From NCBI GenBank assembly GCA_013398275.1, contig VZSE01006608.1, positions 2,354,441-2,418,440 on the forward strand: a stretch of DNA of 64,000 nt, given 5' to 3'. The first letter of the stretch is position 1; each line of letters opens with the position of its first letter. The stretch comes from Promerops cafer (lineage: Eukaryota; Chordata; Aves; Passeriformes; Nectariniidae). The position numbers were made by a program, and so were the translations under genes. Below the pieces are notes generated by a model. The model searched no databases. It was given only the letters and a program-made list of their open reading frames with translations, and was not told where the DNA came from. This document shows, one piece after another, positions 1 to 13,700 of the stretch.

Positions 1-810
1 CATCGCTGTCAATCCATTTCGGAACATAGATATTTATTCTTCACAGGTGTGACAATTTAGGTTTTGTAATTTTAAACTAGCACAAAATTACACTAAAATA
101 TAAATATTTGCATTAATTCTAAAGTAAGACAATTCTTGGGATTTATTTTAGCTTATTCTGAAAAACAGAATTACCAGTAGAGATGTTCTTTCAAGTGCAC
201 ATCGACACATATTCTTAACAATTGCTGAATTTCAGCACAGAAATGAGAAACTCCAAAATAATTAGTTTCTAGTGTCTTTATGTCTACAGTGTAGATCATA
301 CACAAAGGAATCCTATAAAACGTTAACTTTTGTGATTTTGTCTCCTCATCATACAGAATTTGTCTCCCTATTATACAAAAGGGGAAAGATATTAAAGTTG
401 GATCATACAATCATTTGGGGTTATTAATTATCAGATACTACAGGTACAGAAAAGATCTCAAGTTTTAACTTCAATACCATGCAGAGATATTAATAGGAAG
501 GGAAGCACAAATAAATTTAAATAAGTTGGAACTATGATGTCTGACAACAGTAAATTTTCTCCTAATAAATTAAGGTTCATAATGTAATCAGGGCTAAAAT
601 TATAGAAAATTGCACTTCAATTTTTTAGCAGTTCTTATAGTCATAAGTACATAGAGATTCATGGTATAGTGAGTGCAGTAACAGCTCCCTCAGAAAACAT
701 CACTGCTGGAAACCTCAGCATGCTGTACACTAATCTAAAAATAAAACCAAACTTAAAAAAAAAAAGTTTTTAAAGGACAGTGATAATGTTACTATTTCTC
801 TTACACTTAG
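1..810 (+). other. MYO3A: MYO3A intron (3' part)
   Basis: AT-rich sequence before the first recognisable MYO3A exon. It ends in a pyrimidine-rich stretch and an AG at 809-810. I saw no coding exon, RNA gene or mobile element here. The upstream part of the gene, with the kinase domain and the start of the motor, lies outside the window. Confidence 0.7.
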
Positions 811-915
811 CATTCCAAACTGTATATTGGAGCCAAACGGACTGCCAACCCGCCTCACATTTTTGCTGTTGCTGACATAGGCTATCAGTCCATGGTGACA
901 TACAACTCCGATCAG
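811..915 (+). CDS. MYO3A: MYO3A motor exon upstream of the P-loop
   Basis: Encodes 35 codons in phase 0, starting HSKLYIGAKR and ending GYQSMVTYNSDQ, the conserved myosin-head segment just before the P-loop. Acceptor ttacacttag and donor gtacgg flank it. Confidence 0.95.
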
Positions 916-1719
916 GTACGGATGAGGTGTCTGATTACATCCTCTGCCAGGCTGAGGGGTATGTGATGAGCTCAGTCTTGCTCTGTTCTCTGCAGTGTAT
1001 TGTTATTTCTGGAGAAAGTGGAGCTGGCAAGACGCAAAGTGCCCATCTGCTGGTTCAGCAGCTCACTGTCCTGGGCAAGGTAAGTGGCAGAGGGGATGTC
1101 TCTGTAAGGGGCCTAAAGGGCTGAACCTGTGGACAGGGCATTAGTTGTGGGGTGAGACTGTTACAAATTTTCCAAAGGAATTGGAACATCATTGGAACAT
1201 GATCCTGATCTATCTACTCCTTCCTCCCTCCTGAACTAGGGTCACTTGAAAATATGCTGGGGTTCCCACAACGAAAAGTACCCACTGCAGTGAGGGCTGT
1301 GACTTAGTCAGATCCCGTTTAATTGAGTGCCTTCAAGTCACCCAAACAGTACCAAATAAAATCCTCTTCTAGCTTCTCATCCTTCCACAACCAGATTGCT
1401 GTCAGTGGGACATAGTCATTCTGGGAAGTGGCTACCATAACTGTCTAAATAAAATGCCGTTATTTGCACGCCCCGGGTGAGATGAAAGCAAGCTAATGGA
1501 TTGGTAGGGTGCAGTAGAGCAGTAACCAGATGCTAACAAGGATCCTAAAAGCAGATTGGCCATCTCAGAGTCCCAAAACCACAGAAACCACAGAAATTCA
1601 TTTATAGTGTTGTTATCATTACATATGTTATTTCTTCCCAGACAGCCTTAGTTCTGAGGATTGCTATATTCTGACAGATTTCATTATATATATACATATA
1701 TACATGTGTGCGTACATGC

Positions 1720-1753
<34 letters not shown>

Positions 1754-4700
1754 GCGCACCTTTGTCTCCATAGAATTCCCATGGGAATAGCTGCCCTGAT
1801 TATGTCACACTTCACAATACCAATGAGAAGATTAAAGGAACACCTAAAAATGTGGATTTGAATAATCACTGATAATTTGAAGCAATATCTTTTTCATATT
1901 CAGGCTAACAACAGGACTCTGCAGGAGAAGATTCTCCAGGTGAACAACCTTGTGGAAGCATTTGGGAATGCAGGCACTATCATCAATGATAATTCAAGCA
2001 GATTTGGAAAATATTTGGAAATGAAATTCACTTGTGGTGGCACTGTAGTAGGAGCTCAGATTTCAGAGTACCTCCTTGAAAAATCTAGAGTTGTCCACCA
2101 GGCAGTGTAAGTATGAAAATTGTATTTGACCTAATTTGGGGGTTACAGAGTGGGCCTATGATGCAGGAAATCACGTAGGTTCAAAACACAAAGATGAATA
2201 AGGTACCTGGATTTTTTTTTTTTTTTAATTGTATATGAATAGCTTATAAATCTGTAAACTAGCTGAAAACTACTCCATTTTTTTTTTTTCGTTGCCTCCT
2301 GGGTTATTTAAACAAATCTTATAAAAATGCCCATGTGATATATATAATAAGAATGTGCAAAGAATTAAAAACTTACTAATAGTTGAGGTATATATTTCTT
2401 TGTGGGATTTTGGAGCATTGTGTAAAGTATATCACTTGGATTTACTTCCTCTAAATTTCCTGTAGTATTGTAGCTCATTTCTTTGTTTGCTTGTTTTCCA
2501 TTTTGAAATATCTAGTAGGAGTTGTTTATACGGGTTATGGGCCAAAGATCCCTGCCAAGAAGGACTTGGGGGTGCTGGTGGATGAGAGGCTGGACATGAC
2601 CCAGCCATGTGCGCTCACAGCCCAGAAAGCCAAACGTGTCCTGGGCTGCACCAAAAGCAGCATGGGCAGCTGGTCGAGGGAGGGGATTCTGCCCTCTACC
2701 CATTCTGGTGAGACCCCACCTGCAGTGCTGCATCCAGCTCTGGGGTCCCCACTACAGGAAAAATGTGGACCTGTTGGAGAAATTCCATAGAAGGCCACGA
2801 AGATTATTAGAGGGATGGAGCACCTCTCCTAAAAGGAATGGCTAAGAAAATTGGAATTGTTCAGCCTGAAAGAGAAGGCTTTGGGGTAACCAAATTGCCA
2901 CCTTTCACCTGAAGGGATCCTGTGAGAAAGATGGAGGGATACTTTTTGCAAGAACATGTAGTGACAGGATAAGAGGCAATAGATTTAAACTGAGAGAGAG
3001 TAGCTTCAGGTTAGATATTAGAAAGAAATTCTTTAGTGTGAGGGTGGTGAGGCACTGGAACAAGTTGCCTAGAAAAGCTGAGGATGCATCATCTCTGGAA
3101 GTGTTCAAAGCCAGGCTGGATGGGTCTCTGAGCAACCCAGTCTAGTGAAAGGTGTCCCTGCCCATGACAGGGGAGTTGAAACTAGATGATCCTTAAGGTC
3201 CCCTCCCAGCCCAAGCCATTTTATGGTTCTATGATCTAATGGTGCCCCTGAGACATAGACCTAAGCTCATGCACAAAGCAGGGGTTTGAACACAATTCCT
3301 TTTTGCCATTCAGTAGTGACTGACTTGGGCATCTCAGGGCTCAGTTGTGGTTGCAAATTTTCACCTAGTCCTGTCTCATAAGGAGCACAGGAACCTTGAA
3401 TACGTAATAAACCTCTGTCCTAGGTTTGGGCATCTAGCTTCTAGGCAAAGCATGCCAAATCATAAGGCTCTTTTGCTGAATGTCTGCTTCTTGGTTCAGG
3501 GCTGAAGGACACAGCAGACCTACTGCATTCAGTGAACCAAGAGTGTGTACCTCTCCCACAGTCAGAAGGTTTTTTAAAAAAACTAGAGTTAAGCAGCCCA
3601 TTCAGTGTGTGTGGGTGAGCAATGTGCAAGATCTCACACAGCATCTAGCAATTGCATCAAGGGCAGAGCAGCACTGAGCTGCCGCCCTGGCAGTGTCAGC
3701 ACAAACACACAATGGCATGAAAAGGGTGTTCACAGGAAGTTCTGTAATAAAGCTTCTTTCAGAGTCCTCTGTCAGTTTGTGTGAGTCTTGCCTGTTATTA
3801 AAATAACATTTAGTAATAGTATGTGTGTCATCAATAAATGTAGCGTGGTTATATTACTAAATCAGTTTGTTGTTTCTGTTGTTTCAGAGGAGAGAAAAAT
3901 TTCCATATTTTTTATTATATTTATGCTGGTCTCGCAGAAAAGAAAAAACTGGCACATTATAAACTGCCAGAATATAGACCTCCCAGGTAATGCAGTTTAT
4001 TTTTGCATAAATTGATTACTAAGAAATGTGGTGTTGAATTCTCAGCCTCATTTACATTCCAACTCTGTATCCATCAACTCTTTCAGATATCTGCAAAATG
4101 ACCATTTCAGAATAGTGCAAGATTTCATGAACAATAGCTTTTATAAGTCTCAGTTTGAATTAATAGAACAGTGCTTCAAAGTCATAGGTTTTACACTGGA
4201 GGTAAGTGCTGATAACCCTTTTCTTTTGTGAACTTTACCAGCTACCTTAATCAGGAAAAACTTATATAAAGCATTCAAATCTCCCTTATTTCTTTAGCAT
4301 GTTGTGTTTATGTTTTAGGATCTTGCATGATCAACTTACTGTTATATAGTAACATTTAAATTTTTAAGGTTTCAAGGCATTGGTAAACCAATAAAATGGT
4401 ATTAGTCAACAAGACTTTGAAATCAGTGAACACAGCACATCTGAGTAATTGTGGGGGAGGGGAGATTTTAACAAATTTAATGCATAGAAAATTACGTTGT
4501 AAGTGTTTATTAGCCCGTAATTCTAGGCCTGTGAATATGAGCCTCATCTCAGTTTTAAGAGGAAGTCCATGGTTAGAGTTCTAAAAATTAATTGAGTTGA
4601 TCTGAGTATTGATGAACTCAATACATTTTCACAACTGCAGAGATAAAGTTAAATGAAGTTCTTAAATCCCTTTGGAGATGAATCTCATCACTAAACATTA

Positions 4701-7700
4701 ACTGAACCCATCCTTTCTTTATGATCTCATATCATTGCTCAGCTAGCTGTTAAACCCCTCTCCTCAGTCTGTCTTTGGCAGAATTAAAATAAAAAAAGGA
4801 CTGGATTTATAAAGGAAAGAAATTCCATCCTATGTCATAGTTTTACTTTAGGAGAAGTGTTATCACAGGTGTCATTTATCTCTGACTTTATTTATAAACA
4901 ATATAAATAGTAGAGGTATGATCAATACAGTATCCGTGAAATATAGCACTGGTGCTGCAGAATGGATATATGTTTTAATTTCTCTGACAAAACTGTATGT
5001 GGTAAGGAGCTTTTCACAGAAAATTGCTCACTTCAGTTGACTATTTCTGGTTTCCCTCGATGTAAATATTTGAAATAGCTAGCAGAACAGATTTATTCAC
5101 CTATTTTGTTCCTCCATAGTCACTTTGTATTAGGTTGTAGTAGCAGTGGCATTCACAGTTTCTTTCTCCACTACATGTTATTCACAACTGCATTTAGTAA
5201 TATCACACCTGTACTATCACATCCTTTCACTTGTGCTTTCACCTTTCCAGAAGCAGCATGAAAGGACATTCGTGGTTCAGCACTGATAGCAGTTTTGTCA
5301 CAGCACCAGAGACCTTGATAAGTCCTAATTTAAAGCATGAAAAGCAGCAAGTCTGTTTTTGTTTCCAGTTCTTTTGTTCACTTGGATGGGTGGAAACAAT
5401 AATTTTGATCATCCAAAAGAGGCCTTCCATGCACATTGAAGATACACTTAGAACCAGGTCACTGGCTGCATTGTGCAGTCCTAGCATGGATCTTCACTTG
5501 ATTAACTCAGCAAGCCACTGGGAGCTGAATCTGTGAAGAATTACCTACCTGTAGAACCCCGCAGTTTCAGAAGCAGGCTGAGTGCCATAGGCAATCTGCT
5601 TGTGGCTACTTGTGAGCCCCAGCCAGGTCAGCCTGCCTTGCATCCTCCTCAGGGTGAACTAGCCTGTCTGAGGCTGTGCTTGCACGAGTGAAGGAAGACA
5701 CTTCTTCCCCCACTGAGGTTCTGATATTGGATACATGTGTGAAGACAATTTTTTCAGTGAAAAAAATATCCCACAGGACATTGAATTCCTTTCCTAAGTT
5801 CACTTTTTAGTAATGCAGCCTCAAACTTTGACATTCATCCCAGTGCACAGAGGAATTTCTAGATAAGCATGGTCAGTGTTTTATTAGCAGAAAGCCATGG
5901 ACAGAAAAAAAACTTCACTTAAAACTGAGACCTAAACAAAGCTTTATTTCTTTGAAATTTGCTTTTAACTGATTGACAGGCTTTAAAAGTAACTACTGTT
6001 GGTACTCCATCTTAAAATCACACTGCTTTATTTCAGGCTGCACGGCAAAATTAGTAAGAAAGGACTGCCTGAGGGGAACAATAATTATGCGGCATGAGAC
6101 AGATCAAGCCAGATTTCAAACACACTGGCAAAGGGCAGAAAAATGTCAGCAGCCATAGATATTGTACAGCATGATGGCAGAAGTTAAGCTATCCATTTCT
6201 TTGCATTTCAAGTATGTCCCTAAGCTTAAAATGAAAATGAGTGCTTAATCCTAAGTAAACTGTGTGCCAATTATCCTCAGCATAATTTTTTAGAGTGAAC
6301 TTAGCCAGTTTGTCTTGCTGTCACTGGAATCACTATTTATTAACTGCTAGATTAACTTCTGAAATTGTTGAAAACAAGCTCAAGTATTCCAGAGCAATTA
6401 GAGATTTTATCTGAGTAAATGATGCCTGACATGGTACCAGCAAACTTTTGAATAATATGGATAAAATGCTGTGCAATTATAAAAAGTTCATAGTTATAAA
6501 ATACCAATCAGATTTGCAAAACTGCTTCTTGTAAAACTACTACAAAAGTTTTCAACCTGCTATTTATAAAACACACTATTACTATATGCCTCAAAATATA
6601 CAGTATTACAGACTGCTAGTCTGCTTTACAGGTACACCTAGAATTTTCTGAGTATAAAACACTCCGATCATCAGGTATAATGATAAACATTCACTATTCA
6701 GATGCAAATTTGCAGTTAAAATCTAATTCCAACCTGTAATGAAAGCATTATTTTACTAATTCCAAATATTATTTGGAATTTAGGTATTCATGTATAGGTA
6801 CTTAATTTACATATATATCACTTCACTGTCCAGAGTAATAACAGACTTTTTTGAGACAGAGTATTTTTCACAGAAACACAGAATCACAGAATTAACTAGG
6901 TTGGAAAAGACCTTTGAGATCAAGTCCAACCTATGACCTAACACCACCTAATCAACTAAACCATGGCAGAACCTCCTAAATCATTTGAAATCTAAATTTG
7001 TTTAAGCAAAGTCCAAATTAGGATGCTTTGGTGAGTTCCTAACTGACATTATGAAGGATAAAATGTTTTGCCAAGAGATATGAGGCCTCACTCTTCTCCC
7101 AGTGAAACTTTTTCTGATGACATTGGTGGGAGATGATATAGACCTATTATTTGGAGTACCTTTGTTTCCATGATGCAAGAAACATCAATACAGATTTTTT
7201 ATATTTTTGTTGATCTAAGTATTAAATCTTTAGACATGTTTGCACCTGCAGACACAGTGAAGGGTAGATATAAATAACCTCTGAATTCTTTCTGTGTAAG
7301 AGGATATGCACACCATGGTTCTTGCTTTCCCTACTTCCTGTCAATCCTGTCCTGTCAACAAGTAATGAAGAGAGGTTAGGCTGTGGTTTGTCTTGCCCTC
7401 TTTGACTGTCCTGCCCTTGAAAGACTTTGCTAAGTACAGAATAGGAATAATTGCTGAAACAGCACCCCTAGAAGTAGTGAGCACATGGCAACAGCAGGAA
7501 ACAACACACATGCATATGCCCATGGCACAAACCACAGAGGCAAATTACCTGGCTGTTAAGTATTGCATTTTTTTAAATATACTTTTCAGGAACTTGGAAG
7601 TGTGTACAGTGTCCTGGCTGCCATTTTAAATGTGGGTAACATTGAATTTTCTGCAGTAGTATCTGAACATATGATTGACAAGAGCAACATTTCCAATCCG

Positions 7701-10700
7701 GTAGCCCTTGAGAACTGTGAGTGGTTTTTTCTTGATTTAACATTGTTTTTCTTTAGTGTTTTCATAGCAAATTTATTTTATTGTAAGAGAGGTATCAATG
7801 AAAACTGTATTCACATGGAAATTTTGCAAGAATAATTAAAAACTGAAGGCAGATTAATTCTAAGCCCACCTGTATTCAAATGCAAAAAAGAAAAAAATTT
7901 CCACATTATGCATCTTATTTGACTAACCAGTTCACTGGCATACAGGAAACATGACTAATACTGCAGATGCCTGAAAAATCTTTGGAATTTTTCAAAGGTT
8001 ACTTGAACATTTGATGGAGAACCTCATTAACACATTGAATAGTTTTTTCCCAGTTTCTTTCTCAGCTGCTCATTACTTGTTCCCCACATGTGCCTGTGGA
8101 AATACGGATCACTAATTCTTTGGAAGGGATGCCTTACATTATAAGCTGTTGGGAGGTAGAGGAGGCAAAGGGGCATAGATTCTCCAGAAATTTGCTACAC
8201 TTTCTCAGTAATTACACCTGGGGAGATAATAAAGTCTTCATGATACCTTCTTGCATGTTTTCTCGCCATGGAAAAATATTGTGGAACTGGGAAAGAAGCA
8301 CCCCTTTTTTGGAGCAAAAGGAGAACAGCAGTGACTTGTATTAGCGGGTTATAATTGAGAGGGGTATTCACACCTCACAGCTTGGGTACTTCTACCTTCC
8401 AGAATCTGTCTCTGAGCTATGCCTGTGACATTCCTTCCCAGGCGCATCCCTGCTGTGTATTCAGGCGGATGAACTGCAAGAGGCCCTCACCTCTCACTGT
8501 GTAGTGACTCGAGGAGAAACAATTATTCGTCCCAACACTGTGGAGAAGGCCACTGATGTCAGAGATGCCATGGCCAAAGCACTGTATGGGCGCCTCTTCA
8601 GCTGGATAGTCAATCGCATCAACACTTTACTCAAACCTGACAAACATTTAAGGTAAAAGGAGATTTTGGAGAATACATTTTTTTTTTTCTGTGGTAATAA
8701 TAATTGTCTTACACTAGACCATTTAGTGTAGTTAAGTTCTTTTTCTCTGCTACTTTTTTGTTTATGATCCCGTCATGTTGAAAATGGTTTATCCTGTTAA
8801 TAGTATATAGTGAAAATACAGATGTGGTTGGCAAAAGCATCTGGTGCTTTCCTGTTGATATTTAACCCTTTCATTTTCTTTTGTACTTTTAACCCTTTTT
8901 CTTTTGTATTTTTTTCAGAGTAAACTTTTGATATTCATCATGTTGATTACATAGGTCAAATTCTCCTCTTATTTACACTGATGCTGTTGCTTTTGTCACT
9001 GTTGTTATGAGCATGGTTTCATATATGTGTGGGAATAGTTTTTAAACACATTTACTGAAGGTATTATACACTTTACACTTAGAAGGTGACATTTTAAATG
9101 CCATATCAATAACAAATATCTTTGGTTTGCAGATCTGGATTTCATGGATTTTTTCTTTTTAAACATCAGAGGAGAGCCAAGGTTGCAATCCTAAAATTTG
9201 TCTAAACTTCTAAGTATTTGGTTACAGCAGAGCAACAATAACCAGAACTTTAATCAGTAAATGATAGGATAAAATCCGTGATAGATGGGGCAGCTCTTCT
9301 AGCCTGTGTGCCTCTCTCACTTGTCTGTTACAGAGCCCTTTTCAAACTGAATATTTATTTATTATGCTGGTGAAGAGGGAGAAAATTCAACCTGAAATGC
9401 TCACTGTAAAAAAAAAAAAACAAACAACTTTTGCTTGATTTTGTGGTAGTAAAATAATTTGCATTCTCTATTTTAATGTAATTAGCTCTGAAAAAGGAAT
9501 GGGGCAGACAAATTTTGGCAGACCATTCATCAAAAATGCAATTTTGAGACAGATTAAATAGTCGCCAAATTCAGATCCCTCCACAATGAAACACTTCCTT
9601 TTTTAAGGTGGACTTCACAGACAGGCTTAAGTGCTATTCATGAGTGTCTTGAGGCTGATTCTTAATTTCTGATTTCCTAAATCTTTACTAAAAAAATGGC
9701 TACAGATAGCCCCTCAAAGAGGTTTTATAGAAAGAATGTTATTTATATTTTACTTGCCTAGAAAAGACACTAATGTCAGCCTCAGTTTGTTATAAAATTA
9801 TATCCTCTTAATTTTTTGCTTCAGCAAATAAATATTAGACCTTTTTTCCACTTACAGAAGTGATTACACATCTTCAGTATGCCCTACTTAAAATACCAAA
9901 CCAAAGTTTTTCCAGTCTTCTCTGGAATTTAACTGGTAATTTAAATTCATAGCACATCCCAGTGCATAAAGTAGTTATTTAGCTGCATAAAAGGTCTAGC
10001 TAGTCATTCTTTTTACTTTAATGTTAAACTAAGCAATTTTAATTTTTATGAGTAAATAATATGAAACAATAATACTTAATGACTACAGTCTTTAATTCCA
10101 GGATGCTGGTGAGTAAAGCCTGTGTTATTACAAGAGAAACAAAAAGAACTCTATGTTCTTTCTGTACTATAGTCAGCTTTTTAGAATAATTACTTACAAA
10201 TACTAGTGTAAAAATAAAATTGTAAATCCCCTATTCACTTATCAGTTGACTTGGTTTTTGTGTGATTCAGTGTATCTGGTCTGCATTGCAGTAATCTTCA
10301 AATTGATCTGCATTTATGTATTTCAAACTAATAATTATTGTCATTTTAAGAGATATCTAGTTCAGCAAAACTTATCCTGTGTAACTGGTGTACAGATTTG
10401 GCCTATTATTTCCTTTTGTGAAATAGTAATGAAGGTAGTTAATGTAAAATAAAGATACAATGAAAAATTTCATCTTTGCAGTGAAAACGATGATGGCTTG
10501 AATATTGGAATTCTTGACATCTTTGGCTTTGAGAATTTCAAAAAAAATTCTTTTGAACAACTGTGTATCAACATTGCCAATGAACAAATTCAGTTCTACT
10601 TCAATCAACATGTCTTTGCCTGGGAACAGGTATGTGTTGGTGATTTTGATGAAGATTTAGTATTACTGAACATATAAAACCTTGTCTCAAGAAACTCCTT

Positions 10701-13700
10701 CTCTATGATAGCTTGTAAATAGCAGATTAAAAAAATGTTTTTTAAGTATGTTTTCCATGCAGCAGTGCTTGCTATTTGCAAGTAAAATGACAACATAAAA
10801 TGCACTAAACTTGAAATTTACAGTAACTAAGCAACATAACACTGTGATAATCTGATTGATGCAAATGCAATGTTGTTTTCTTGAGGAATAATGAGTGTTG
10901 TAGTGTATGATTCTCTAGTAAAAAAGCAAATGAGTGGTAACAAAATTTTGAAAGTGCAGTGTTCATAATAGTTTACTAATAAGCTTAATAAACACTGAAA
11001 TTCCGTTATTAAAAACTGCAAATCTCACAATTATGTTGTTCTTCTTGAGAAACTAGATCATCTCAGCTAAATAATGATGGATTTAATCTAAATAATGTAT
11101 TGTAAAGCCAAGAAAAGGAATAACATTGTAAATATAAAAGTTTATTAATTTGAAGAGGAGAGGGAAAAGCCTCAAAAAAAATCATCTCAACTTTGTAAAT
11201 AATTCCAGGAGAATTAAATTAACCACCTTTAAATCATTATTCAATATTGTTATTTGAAGAAATAATATGTTCAGGGGAAAAAAAAAAGATCTTGCTGAAA
11301 ATTTAAGTATTTCAGAATTCTCTGTGGCGTAACAGTGAGAATTCAAACCATAGGTGAAATTATACTTTTGCTGTTTTACTGAAATTATTGGTGTTTATGA
11401 TACATGGATGAAAATTCTCCTGAATTGTAATTTTAATTGTTAGTAGAAACAGAGTATTTTGTCAGTGTTAATCACTGTTTATTTTAAGGATGAGACAGAT
11501 ACAAGTTTGGAATGTATCTATGTATGCAGGTGTGTACATGCATGTACATGCATGTGTCAGTCTAGAGGTGTATATATTTATGTGTAATATGACAATTTTT
11601 TTTATGGCTCAATGTTTTATGCTCTTCCCAATTATTTCAGGAAATGTTGTCTTGCAGTCTTGTACCTTGTAGTTGTTTTTATAGATTTATGTACAAGATT
11701 ATCGACACAAGTGTTTCCTTGGTTTTAATATCATCTAAAAGCCAGAGAAGATTTGACTAGATCTACTGTAATTACTTAGGCATCTTCTTAGCAAAGTACA
11801 CAAGTTCACAAAAGAAGGGCACTAGGCTATTGCTGTTTCTAAAAGTTCAGAGATGGAAATAGCACAGACTGCAGCAACAATATTTATTCCTGTCAAACCC
11901 AGGCACTGACCACGTCCCATGGACTTGCATATGTCCACTTCGCTTAAAAGTTCACTAACTTGATCCTCCCGTGCTAAGTTTAAGTCTTCCTTGCTCCAGA
12001 CTTTTCCCCTGCTCTCAGGGACCTAGGATTGTCAGTCAAGACCGATGCAAAGAAGGCATTGAGTATCTCAGCCTTTTCCATGTTATCATCAAACTTGTGC
12101 AGCGGCAGGACCACATTCTCCCTAGCTGCCTTTTGTTGCTGAGGGACCAGCCTTGGCTTTCCTAGCCCTATTCCTGTACACCCAAATATTGTCTTAATTT
12201 TCCTTCTCTTTTTTAGTTAGAGTCAAGTTCAGTGTAATCTGCCTTTACTTGTTTCTAGGTATCCTGTCACAGAACGTTTTGGCCAGACCTGTATTAACGC
12301 AGAGTTTGTGATGTCACCAGGTAGTAGGAACAGTTTGCTCACTCGCATGTGCTTTGCTGCACCATGGTCAGGGTGGTTGTTCTGCTACTGAGCAGATGAG
12401 GGCAAAAATTAACTTCTTATTTTGACAATATATAGTTTGGCCATTTCTTCCTGTAGGAAGTTAGTACAACTACAGACTCTATGGAAGGGGAAGGTAATCT
12501 TTATTTACAGAATCTCTAAGTACATCAATTTTACCCATTTCCATTCATTCTCTCACAGATTTCATTGACTCACAGATACATAGAATGCACCATGGTGTGT
12601 GTGGGTGGGGGTGTGTGTGTGTTCAAATGGTCTGGCCAAGAAAATTTGTGAGTGACATATAGAATAATGGACACCAGCTGGCAAGTCTTCATCATGTCCG
12701 TTAGGTTCTTGCTGAAATAGCTTTTGGACATATCTTTTACAGCCTTTAGCAATTGTTCTTTGCCTCAAACCCTTATTTATTTCAGCACCCTTAACCTTTA
12801 GGCAAGGTCATTATTTGACTTTACTTGTTTGGAATATATATTTTTATGTCCATTTCCTTGGTGGGCTCATAAGAAAATAGTGTGTGCTGTGCTATAACCT
12901 CACAGTCATGCTTCTGCTATCAGGTTTATAGGGTGTTCCACTCGTTAACTCTCCCCACTGTGTTTTTATGGAAGTGAAGGCCTTCTATTCTTGATTTAAG
13001 GATCTCTTTCCTCAATTTAATTGTTATGAACAAGTGTTCTTTATTCAAATCACAGGCTATCACACGGCTATTCTTTTAAGACTATTTTTTCTGGTGCTTA
13101 TATGCACATTCCTATTCATATTTCATTTATACCGGTCCTAATATTTCTATTACAAGTGTCCACATCCAGCCTGTAATACCAACCAAGTGACTGTCTACCT
13201 TAATTTACATCAAACCTCTACATCAGATTATATCAAACTTCATTACATTATCTTGTAGCAGTCTCCAAAGGTATTACTACTGCAGTGCAGAAGGAGCTAT
13301 ATAGATTAAGTTCATGCAAGTATGGGTGTAAATCTCCCCCTTTCAGAGATGGGAAATGAGAAATGTGTTATTCTGCATTACAACCCAATGGCACAGAATG
13401 ATTTGTGGTATGATCCATAGTCATTATAAGACATCACTTTTCACTTATTTATTACATGATTGTCCCAGTTTTACATCACAAAAACAGCCTTTGAGAAAGT
13501 AGGTGGCTTCAGAATCTTTTCTGTTTACTGTAAGGACTCTCCTGTGTTGACACCAGTAATGTACTTTATTTGTAAATTAAAATTAAAAATATCACTGATG
13601 TAAAAAATAAACGTTAGGATGACCTCTTCCCTTTGCTGATGTATCTGCCTGACTTTACAAATAACTTTATATGCAAGGTTTTGTCTTAGACTCTGCAAGA

